DNA of 64,000 nt from Sorangium cellulosum So ce56. Its GTDB lineage: Bacteria; Myxococcota_A; Polyangia; Polyangiales; Polyangiaceae. Positions 40,225-47,413 of this stretch are shown here, one piece after another. Position 1 is the stretch's first letter. The number at the start of each line of letters is the position of its first letter. The stretch spans positions 4,236,501-4,300,500 of the forward strand of contig NC_010162.1 of the NCBI RefSeq assembly GCF_000067165.1. Direction: 5' to 3'. A program made the position numbers and the translations under genes. A model generated the notes under the pieces. It was not told the DNA's origin and did not search any database. It saw nothing but the letters and a program-made list of their open reading frames with translations.

Positions 40225-43203
40225 ATGGCAGACATCGGGGAAGAATCCGCGATTTCGGGCTTGCTCGCCGGGCTGGAGCGCGCGCCGGATGGGGTCTGGC
40301 ACGCCGCGCGGGCCCTCCTCGCCTCGCCGGCTGTGGCGGCCTGGCTCCACGGCGAGCCGCGTCCTCCCGCCGCGCCCGAACCGGGCCCGTGGTCAGCGCT
40401 GGAAGCGCTCTGGGCGAGCTCCCGCCCAGGCGAGCGGGCCTTGATCAGGGCTCCTGGGGGCTCTGGTGCGAGCTCTTTGCTCGGCGCATTCTGTCTTCAT
40501 CTCACGCGGCGAGGACTGGCCCGCGTGGCGTTCATCTCGATCTCGGTCCACGGCGGCATGGCGGATCCTTCGATATGGGTCGCCGCGCTGCATGCGCGGC
40601 TCGGAGCATTGACTTCGAGGAAGGTGTCCGAGCGTGCGCTCGCTCCTCGCGTGGCAGATGACATCCGACCGATCCTCGACGGTGACGAGAATCCCGAGGT
40701 GCCGCTGCTGATCGTCCTCGACGGTGCCCACGAGAACGATGATCCGGCGGTATGGCCGCGCATCGGATGGTCAACGGGCCTGCCCGGGAACGTCCGCGTG
40801 TGGGTGTCTGCGGACAATGACCCTGGTGTCACCGCCGCCCGATGGGGTGAGGCCCTTCATTGGTTGAACGATCGGTCTGAGGTCGTCCTGGAGATGCCGT
40901 CGGAGCGCTCCGCCACGCCGTTGCCCGGTGACGCCGACGCAGATACCGTGTGTGTCTTGAGCGCTGCCAGCGGGCCGATCTCAGAGGCAGAGCTGGTCCA
41001 GATCGTGGGAGGCGATCAGGCCGAGGCACGAGTGTCTGCCACGTTGCGGGAGCTCGAGCCATGGCTCTGTCACACAACCCATGGCGCCGCGTTCCTGCAT
41101 CGAAGTCTCGGGAAAGAGCTCGCTCTGCGCTTGAGCCATCTGGGCGACGTCCGTGGTCAGGCGCTCTTGACCGCACATGTCCGGGCGACTCTCGATAGCT
41201 ACTCCGAAGGGAGCATCGCCCCTGTCGCTCGATCGGAATACGTCATCCGATACGGGGCGATGCATTTCTTGCGACACGATGCCACGGCGGAAGAGCTCGA
41301 TCGCGTGATCGCCGAGCCGATGCGCGCCGCCTGGGAACCCCTGGACGGCGGTGCGTTCGGCTTTCGTGCGCTCGTCGTCGCCGCGTGGCGGCGGAGCCAC
41401 GCGGCCTTCGGCGAGGCGACGTCGGAAGCCGCGCGCGGTCGGTGCATGGTGCAGGCGCTGCGGCTGCGTACGATCTTCGAGCAGCTCATCACGTCGCTCG
41501 TGCACGCGCTCCCGGAGATGGTCGCCGGCGCCATCCACGAAGGGATCTTTCGGCCTGGCGCAGGCATCGAGCTCGCCAAGCCGCTGAGCGAGAACGACAG
41601 GGTGCGGCTGTGGCGGGCGGTCCGGCCCGCCGTGTCCGAGGCGGACGCCCTCTGGCCGGCGCCGTTGCTGCGCGAAGCCGACCGCGCCGTTGCAGGGATC
41701 GAGGCGTCCGGCGCGAGCGCAGCGCGTTCGGCGCACGAGCGAGATCGCAGAGACGTCGTGCTGCGCGCGCTGAAATCACGACGTTTCGTGAAAGCGCTCG
41801 TGATCGGCGCGCTCCGGCGTATCGCCGAGCGGCTGCGCTCCCCCGCGCGGGAGGAGGTCCTGCTGCTGGCGGCCAGGCGCCTTGCCGCGATCCATCCAGA
41901 GAGGCGCGCGCTCTGGGCTGCCCTGCTGGCGCCGCTCTACCCCGAGGAGCGCCGCGCCGAGCGACTCGAAGACGTGGACGCGCAGATCTCCGCCTTGCCG
42001 GAGCTCGGAGATCGCCTCGAAGTCTTGACGGAGCGGCTCCTGGGGACCTCGGCGGGAGCGAGCGCGATCGTTCAACGAGCCATGGGATGGCTGCTGTCCT
42101 CCGAACGGTTTCCGCTCACGGCGCAGCGCTTTCTCTTTCATGTTCCCGAGAGTGAATGGAACCGATGTGTTCCCGACGAGGCCCGAGCGCTCGTCCGTCG
42201 CTGGCAAGGCGAATCGCGAGGATCCGCGGATTCGCTCGGGCCGCTCCGCTGCGGGCAGCTGCCTCCGTGGCTCGCTGCCGAGGTGCAGGATGCTCCCCTC
42301 GCGGAGGTGAAAGAGCGGACGGACGTCTCCGACCGCAACTTCGTCGCCTCCGAGCTCGTCTCCTTGGTCACGGCGGACGTCCGAGCGGAGCTGGCACGCG
42401 TGTTCTTCTCGGTCCCTCCAGAGGCCTTCCGCGGCGAGGACCGCGCCATCGAGAACTGGGCGGAATCGGCGACGCTGGAGGAGCTGCGCACCATTCACCA
42501 GAAGGTGTTGCCGTGCATGGGCTCTCAGATTGACGATGTGCTTGCGGCGCTCTGTCGCCGAGCCGTGGCGCTCGGCGACAGAGACCTTGCGACCAGCTTT
42601 TGTGCGGCGATGGAAGGGGACGACGACCGGCATCAGGCCGATCTGGAGATCGCGCTCGCTCTGGGCTCGTTTTCCGACGTGGAGCGCCTCGTGCGTCCGG
42701 ACCTGGAAGACGAGGAAGCGTCTGGAATGCTCGAGATGGTAGGGAAGGCGCTGAAGCGCGAGGAGGACGCGGCTCGCTTCGCGGAGCTCGTGCGCGGCGC
42801 TACCCGAGCATCGAACAGGCTGTCCGCGTGGGCGGCCGTGTTCCCGTCGCTCTCCCCGGAAGCGAGGGAGAGGTTGTCCGCCGCCGTCGCCGACACGGTG
42901 AATGCGGTGCTCCGCGAGCCCCCCGAGGAGTCGGACGACACGCTCTGCAGCATGTTTCCCTGGATGCCGGAAGAGAGCCTGTGCGACGTGTGGCGGGAGC
43001 GCGCCTCACCCGATGCGTGGCGCCCCACGATCGCCGAGATCACGCCTCTCTTCACGTACGATCGGAGTTATGACAACGGCGCGTGCCTGGACACGCTCCT
43101 CCTGCGCCTGGGGGGCGAAGCCGCGCTCGTGGCCTGGGCGAGGACGCTCGCCAGCCTCGACGACTGGTTCTCGGAGATCGGGCCCGGGCTCGAAGAGGGC
43201 TGA
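40225..43203 (+). CDS. STAND-like NTPase-fold protein with degenerate P-loop, linked to Rhs toxin
   Basis: A 992-residue protein starting 2 bp after the Rhs stop, so almost certainly co-translated with it. Residues about 60-290 look like a STAND/NACHT ATPase: RALIRAPGGSGASSLLGAF is in the Walker A position but has Ala where GKS/T Lys should be. VPLLIVLDGAHEND resembles Walker B. A winged-helix-like piece follows (ISEAELVQIVGGDQAEARVSATLRELEPWL, then FLHRSLGKEL). The remaining 600 residues are helical, possibly HEAT/TPR-like. There is no signal or membrane segment. Its position is where an immunity gene normally stands. Whether it neutralises the toxin, serves as a delivery factor or senses attack is open. 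Confidence 0.7.
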   Translation: MADIGEESAISGLLAGLERAPDGVWHAARALLASPAVAAWLHGEPRPPAAPEPGPWSALEALWASSRPGERALIRAPGGSGASSLLGAFCLHLTRRGLARVAFISISVHGGMADPSIWVAALHARLGALTSRKVSERALAPRVADDIRPILDGDENPEVPLLIVLDGAHENDDPAVWPRIGWSTGLPGNVRVWVSADNDPGVTAARWGEALHWLNDRSEVVLEMPSERSATPLPGDADADTVCVLSAASGPISEAELVQIVGGDQAEARVSATLRELEPWLCHTTHGAAFLHRSLGKELALRLSHLGDVRGQALLTAHVRATLDSYSEGSIAPVARSEYVIRYGAMHFLRHDATAEELDRVIAEPMRAAWEPLDGGAFGFRALVVAAWRRSHAAFGEATSEAARGRCMVQALRLRTIFEQLITSLVHALPEMVAGAIHEGIFRPGAGIELAKPLSENDRVRLWRAVRPAVSEADALWPAPLLREADRAVAGIEASGASAARSAHERDRRDVVLRALKSRRFVKALVIGALRRIAERLRSPAREEVLLLAARRLAAIHPERRALWAALLAPLYPEERRAERLEDVDAQISALPELGDRLEVLTERLLGTSAGASAIVQRAMGWLLSSERFPLTAQRFLFHVPESEWNRCVPDEARALVRRWQGESRGSADSLGPLRCGQLPPWLAAEVQDAPLAEVKERTDVSDRNFVASELVSLVTADVRAELARVFFSVPPEAFRGEDRAIENWAESATLEELRTIHQKVLPCMGSQIDDVLAALCRRAVALGDRDLATSFCAAMEGDDDRHQADLEIALALGSFSDVERLVRPDLEDEEASGMLEMVGKALKREEDAARFAELVRGATRASNRLSAWAAVFPSLSPEARERLSAAVADTVNAVLREPPEESDDTLCSMFPWMPEESLCDVWRERASPDAWRPTIAEITPLFTYDRSYDNGACLDTLLLRLGGEAALVAWARTLASLDDWFSEIGPGLEEG

Positions 43204-43250
43204 CCCCACGCGTCCGCGGCGATGTGGCCATCGCCGCGTGGGTTACCGAT

Positions 43251-44996
43251 TCAGCTCGTCACTCCCGGACGACGCCCCTTCCGGCCGCGCTGCCGGAGCC
43301 CCAGGGACGCCGCGAGCAGCGCTGTCAGCGCGAGGGCACCTCCGGATGGAGCGCGGCTCGCCGCGCGACAGCTACAACCAGCCGGCTCGCCCGACTGCTC
43401 GTCGGAGGTGCCCCCCGACGACGCCTGGGCGGCTGACGTTGAGCTGGGGGACCCCCCACCCGCGGCCGTGCCCGTCGAGGGCGCTCCTCCTGAGCCGGAG
43501 CCGGAGCCGGCGCCACCGCCGCTGCTGGCGCTGACGCTGCTGACGCTGCCGTCGCCGCCGCCGCTCGTGCTTCCCCCCGCGCCACCCCCGCCGGCGCCCT
43601 CGCCCCCGACGGGCGAGAACTGCCAGAAGTTCATGTTGAAGAGGTTCGACCCGCCGCCGGTGAAGACGAGATAGAGATCGTGCACGCCTGCGGCGCCGTC
43701 GACCGCACACGACACGTCGCTCCACTTCTGCCAGCCCCCCGTCGCCCCGACCGCGCAGGTGCCCACGAGCTTGCCGTCGCGCGCATCCAGGCGGAGCTCG
43801 ATGCTGCCCCCCTCCGCGCCGCTCGCGACGCGCGCGCTGAAGCTCTCCGCCCCTTCGCCGAAGTCGACCCCACGGAGGCGCACCCAGTCTCCGTTGTTGA
43901 TGAACGAGAGGTCCATCCCGCCCTCCTCGCAGGGCTCCGTCTCGATGCCGCTCTGCGCGTTGAAGGTCTCGGCTTCGACGCGCGCGTAGGGGTCGAGGTT
44001 CGCGAGCTGCTTGAGCCCGTCCGTCGTGTAGGTCACCGGCACGATCGAGCCGTCTTCCTTGTAGGTGAACGACTCGATCCCGAGGTTCCGGCGATAGCCC
44101 GGGGGCTCGCCGGCGTCGTTGGCGACGGAGCGATTGTGGTAGGCGTGGTACCAGGAGCCGCCGAACTCGAAGATTGCCGCGTGGTTGTTGTTGTTGTTGT
44201 TCTTCGGCGGCTGGGGCCCCACCGTGCCGCGGTGGGTGAAGCCGGAGGTGGGGCTCGAGCTCGTGAGGTAGTCGATCCGCATGCCGTTCGCGGGGTTCGT
44301 CGAGTACGACAGATAGTAAACGCCGTTCCGCTTGTGCATCCACGAGGCCTCGAAGAAGTACGGGATCGTGATCGTGGAGGCCGAGCCCGAGACGCTCACC
44401 ATGTCGTTGTTCAGCTTGATGACGCGCGCGTTCTGCTCGCCGTTGCCGCCGAAGTAGAGGTACGCTTGGCCGTCGTCATCGATGAAGACCCCCGGATCGA
44501 AGAGCCAGATGTTCTGGCCCGAGGCGCCGGGGGTGCTCGAGGTGATCAGGGCGCTGCCCTTCGCGTCTCTGAACGGTCCGGTCGGGCTGTCGCTCTTGGC
44601 GACGCCGATACCTGATCCGTTGTTGGCGAAGTACATGTAGATGTTGCCGTTGCGCTCCACAAGCGAGGGGGCCCACGTGTTGGCCGCCCAGGAGGCGTCG
44701 CGGGGCACGCGGATCACTTCCCCGTGGTCGGTCCAGTTCTTCATGTCGCTGCTCGAGATGGCCACGAACGAGGCCATCTTGTAGCCGTCGTCCGAGCCGT
44801 CCGCCTTGACGTTGTCGTCGTCGTTCGAGCCGTAGAGATAGACGCGCCCGTCGTGCACCAGCGAGGCCGGGTCGGCGAGGTAGCGGTGCGAGGCGATGGG
44901 GTAATCGGCCAGCGCGGAGGGGCTCGCGACGAGCCCGACCGCGGTGAGCGCGAACCCGCAACAAGCCGTTCTCGCCAATGTACGTGAGCGACGCAT
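43251..44996 (-). CDS. secreted GH43 glycosidase with CBM6 and MYXO-CTERM-like anchor
   Basis: A 581-residue exported polysaccharide hydrolase, probably an alpha-arabinofuranosidase, arabinanase or beta-xylosidase. Signal peptide 1-30 (ends PSALA). The five-blade GH43 domain (about 31-340) shows the three acids: D42 in LADPASLVHDG, D168 in FDPGVFIDDDG and E216 in FEASWMHKRNG. A run of six Asn (266-271, repeated AAC) is unusual inside the domain. A CBM6-like domain (about 345-475, ARVEAETFNAQSGIETEP to NMNFWQFSPV) follows. A Gly/Ser linker and a tail with CSCRA, a hydrophobic helix and RQRGRKGRR resemble a MYXO-CTERM sorting signal. ATG 44996 has AAGG 5-6 bp upstream; a GTG at 45002 is the alternative. 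Promoter at 45127-45155. Confidence 0.9.
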   Translation of the reverse strand: MRRSRTLARTACCGFALTAVGLVASPSALADYPIASHRYLADPASLVHDGRVYLYGSNDDDNVKADGSDDGYKMASFVAISSSDMKNWTDHGEVIRVPRDASWAANTWAPSLVERNGNIYMYFANNGSGIGVAKSDSPTGPFRDAKGSALITSSTPGASGQNIWLFDPGVFIDDDGQAYLYFGGNGEQNARVIKLNNDMVSVSGSASTITIPYFFEASWMHKRNGVYYLSYSTNPANGMRIDYLTSSSPTSGFTHRGTVGPQPPKNNNNNNHAAIFEFGGSWYHAYHNRSVANDAGEPPGYRRNLGIESFTYKEDGSIVPVTYTTDGLKQLANLDPYARVEAETFNAQSGIETEPCEEGGMDLSFINNGDWVRLRGVDFGEGAESFSARVASGAEGGSIELRLDARDGKLVGTCAVGATGGWQKWSDVSCAVDGAAGVHDLYLVFTGGGSNLFNMNFWQFSPVGGEGAGGGGAGGSTSGGGDGSVSSVSASSGGGAGSGSGSGGAPSTGTAAGGGSPSSTSAAQASSGGTSDEQSGEPAGCSCRAASRAPSGGALALTALLAASLGLRQRGRKGRRPGVTS

Positions 44997-45126
44997 GTTC
45001 ACCTTACCTGTTGGTCCAGAGCCCTCGAACTCTGCTGCTCGGGCGGCGCTTCGCCCCAGAACTGGTGCAGGCGAGGTCCCGAGCGCAGGCTTCCAGGGCG
45101 AAGCGAAAGGATGTCCCTGGTGGTCA

Positions 45127-45155
45127 AATGTGAACGTTCACATGGCCGATGTCAA
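45127..45155 (-). promoter_or_regulatory. sigma70-like promoter with palindromic operator in the spacer (GH43 gene)
   Basis: On the minus strand: perfect -35 TTGACA (45150-45155), a 17-bp spacer, -10 CACATT (45127-45132). The palindrome TGTGAACGTTCACA (45129-45142; 16 bp if the flanking A/T pair at 45128 and 45143 is counted) fills the spacer and overlaps the -10. The start codon is 131 bp downstream of the -10. The layout is identical base for base in spacing to that at 9530-9558. Confidence 0.82.
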
Positions 45156-45236
45156 TCAAAATGGACCGGCGCGTGGCGCGCCTCGACACGCCTCGACGTC
45201 GGCGCTGAACGGCGCCCGACTCGAGCGCGGGTGTCC

Positions 45237-46829
45237 TCAGCCCTGCGCGCTCTGGTCGATGAGCGCCTGCCACTGCGCCTTGAGCGCCGGATCGGACTCG
45301 AGGCGCTCATGCCAGATCCTGTGCAGCGCGATCCAGCTCTGCGGGGTCAACCCATAGTGGCTCTGGATCTGCGGGATGAGATTCGGATGGTCGCGCAGGT
45401 CGGCGCACAGGCGCGCGTACCGCGCGAGGGAGATGCGCTCCACGCGGCGCATCGCCTCGTCGTCCTCCATGCCGGCGTGCGCTTGCGCGGCGGGCTCCGC
45501 GGGCGACGGGCTCGCGGACGGCTCGGCGGCGCTTGGCTGAAGGAAGGGCAGGGCCCAGCTCCCCGTCGGGATCTGGGGCGGTTGCGGAGCGATCTCCCCC
45601 CTGGCGGGCCGCGATGGCGCGGGGGATTGGCCCGGGCGAGCGAAGGGCAGCGCGTTGTCGGCGGGCGGCGAGCGGGTCGGTCGCGAGAACGGCAGGGCAT
45701 GGGCGGCCGGCGGCGAGGAGGCCGGGCGAGAAAAGGGCAAGGCGTTGTCGGCCGCAGGCACAGGGGCCGGTTGCGAGAAGGGCAGGGGATTGGCGGCCGG
45801 CGGCGAGGAGGCCGGGCGCGAGAAGGGCAAGGCGTTGTCGGCCGGAGGCACAGGGGCCGGTCGGGCGAAGGGCAAGGCGTTGTCGGCCGGGGGCACAGGG
45901 GCCGGTCGGGCGAAGGGCAAGGCGTTGTCGGCCGGGGGCACAGGGGCCGGTCGGGCGAAGGGCAAGGCGTTGTCGGCCGGAGGCACGGGGGCCGGTCGCG
46001 AGAAGGGCAGAGCGGCATCGAGCGGAGGCAACGGGGCCGTGCCGGAGAAGGGCAAGGCTCTGTCGGCCTCCGGCGCGCCGACCGTGCCGATGGCCGTCAT
46101 GTCCATCTCCGGGCTGTCTGCCGGTGACGCAGTTGTGCCCTCGACCGCGGGCGCGCTCGACACGTCTTGACGGAACGGCAGCGCATCCCGGCCCGGGAGA
46201 GGCGTCGTGCCGAGGAGCGTCATGCGGGCTCGCGGCGCAGTCGATGGCCGCTCCAGCCTTGGCATGGGCAGCGGCGACGGCACCGTCGGCAGCAGCGACG
46301 CGGAAGGCACGGCCGGCGGCAACGGCGAAGGCATGACCGGCGGCAACGGCGAAGGCACGGCCGGCGGCAACGGGGAAGGCTGCACGACCCCGGGCAGCGG
46401 CGCGGCGGCATTCAGCCTGGCCCAGGGAGATCGCGCAGCCCCCTCGTCGCTCACGCCCGCGGCAGGCGGCGGCGTCGCCCCATCCCGAGGCGCCCCCTGC
46501 AGCGGGGCGATGCGCGCGGCAGGCGCGACCGGCATCGGTCCTTCCAGCTTCCTGCGCGCGCCACGGGCCTTCTCCTCTGCGCGGCGCTTCTGCGCGGCGA
46601 CGAGCTCCAGGTACCGGCGGCTCGATCGCAGCTGCCCGCGCGCGGCCTGCGCGGCGAGCCTGGACATCCACCGCTCCCGCGCCGCCTCCCACGCCGCGGC
46701 CGAGAGCCCCGCGCCCGCGAGCACCTCGTCGCGCGGCAGGCCCGCCTCGAGGGCCCCGGCCACGGCGGCGAGCTCCTCGAGCCGGATCGATCGGACCTCC
46801 TCGTCGCGCTCCACCATGTCCACGAACAT
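45237..46829 (-). CDS. Pro-rich repeat protein with terminal helical modules, T6SS-neighbourhood type
   Basis: A 530-residue cytoplasmic-looking protein in three parts. Residues 1-100 are helical (LAAVAGALEAGLPRDEVLAGAGLSAAAWEAARERWMSRL). Residues about 150-430 are a Pro/Ala-rich linker containing SPLPPAVP repeats and about nine 15-residue repeats ALPF(A/S)RPAPVPPADN. Residues about 460-530 are a second helical module (SLARYARLCADLRDHP, YGLTPQSWIALHRIWHERLESDPALKAQW). The two end modules resemble those of the next gene upstream, and together they sit divergently from a TIGR02270-like gene. No catalytic motif. A scaffold binding several copies of a partner through ALPF motifs is a guess. Confidence 0.7.
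   Translation of the reverse strand: MFVDMVERDEEVRSIRLEELAAVAGALEAGLPRDEVLAGAGLSAAAWEAARERWMSRLAAQAARGQLRSSRRYLELVAAQKRRAEEKARGARRKLEGPMPVAPAARIAPLQGAPRDGATPPPAAGVSDEGAARSPWARLNAAAPLPGVVQPSPLPPAVPSPLPPVMPSPLPPAVPSASLLPTVPSPLPMPRLERPSTAPRARMTLLGTTPLPGRDALPFRQDVSSAPAVEGTTASPADSPEMDMTAIGTVGAPEADRALPFSGTAPLPPLDAALPFSRPAPVPPADNALPFARPAPVPPADNALPFARPAPVPPADNALPFARPAPVPPADNALPFSRPASSPPAANPLPFSQPAPVPAADNALPFSRPASSPPAAHALPFSRPTRSPPADNALPFARPGQSPAPSRPARGEIAPQPPQIPTGSWALPFLQPSAAEPSASPSPAEPAAQAHAGMEDDEAMRRVERISLARYARLCADLRDHPNLIPQIQSHYGLTPQSWIALHRIWHERLESDPALKAQWQALIDQSAQG
45636..46058 (-). repeat. 45-bp in-frame repeats encoding ALPFxRPxxxPPADN
   Basis: About nine 45-bp units inside the Pro-rich protein gene. 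Four central units (encoding ALPF(A/S)RPAPVPPADN) are nearly identical at DNA level; outer units vary at the PAPVPP part while ALPF is kept. ALPF also occurs outside the array (GRDALPFRQ, SWALPFLQP), so the tetrapeptide itself is probably the conserved functional element. Confidence 0.85.
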
Positions 46830-46896
46830 ACCCCCTCGTCACCGTCGGGCGGCGCGCCGCGGCGGCCCGGCCGATGTCGCCCCGCTGCCGTCCCGG

Positions 46897-47349
46897 TTAC
46901 CTCATCGCCCGCTGAAACCGCGCCATGAGCGCCTCGTCCTCGAGCATCGCCGCGGTCCATCGCTGCTGCGCGCTCAGGTAGTCCTCGAGCGTCAGGTCCA
47001 GGCGGCTCAGCACCGTCGCCATGTCGGTGCCCCGCTTCAACCCGCGCGCGGCCTCGAGGAAGCGCTCGAACGACAGCTCGCTCTTCGCTCGGGCGCGCTG
47101 CACCCGCGCGAACGTCTCGGCGAAGGCGACGACGAGCGGCGGCACGACCACCTCCTCGCCGTCGTCGTCGTCCGCCTCGGAGAGCCGCGCCTGCCAGGCG
47201 TCGTCGAGCGCCTCCCAGCCGGCCTCGTCGAGCCCGTGTGCCGCGAGGAGCGCCGCGCGATCGGCGCTCGGGTCCGCGAGCTGGGCGGCCAGCGTCGCGT
47301 ACACCTCGACGTCGTCGACGTTCTGCGCGCCCCGCGGAGGATCCTTCAT
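46897..47349 (-). CDS. small two-module helical protein, T6SS-neighbourhood type
   Basis: A 150-residue acidic protein made of two helical modules. The first is DRAALLAAHGLDEAGWEALDDAWQARL; the second is SFERFLEAARGLKRGTDMATVLSRLDLTLEDYLSAQQRW followed by LEDEALMARFQRA. They match, in spacing of Leu, Trp and Asp, the N- and C-terminal modules of the adjacent Pro-rich protein, so the two genes probably arose from one ancestor with a linker expansion. It is divergent from the TIGR02270-like gene (65 bp between starts). No known domain name. Confidence 0.7.
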   Translation of the reverse strand: MKDPPRGAQNVDDVEVYATLAAQLADPSADRAALLAAHGLDEAGWEALDDAWQARLSEADDDDGEEVVVPPLVVAFAETFARVQRARAKSELSFERFLEAARGLKRGTDMATVLSRLDLTLEDYLSAQQRWTAAMLEDEALMARFQRAMR

Positions 47350-47413
47350 CGTCCGGGCAGGCTACCTCAGCGCGCGTCTTGGGGCCTCCTTCGCGCAGGT
47401 GTATTCATGGCGC

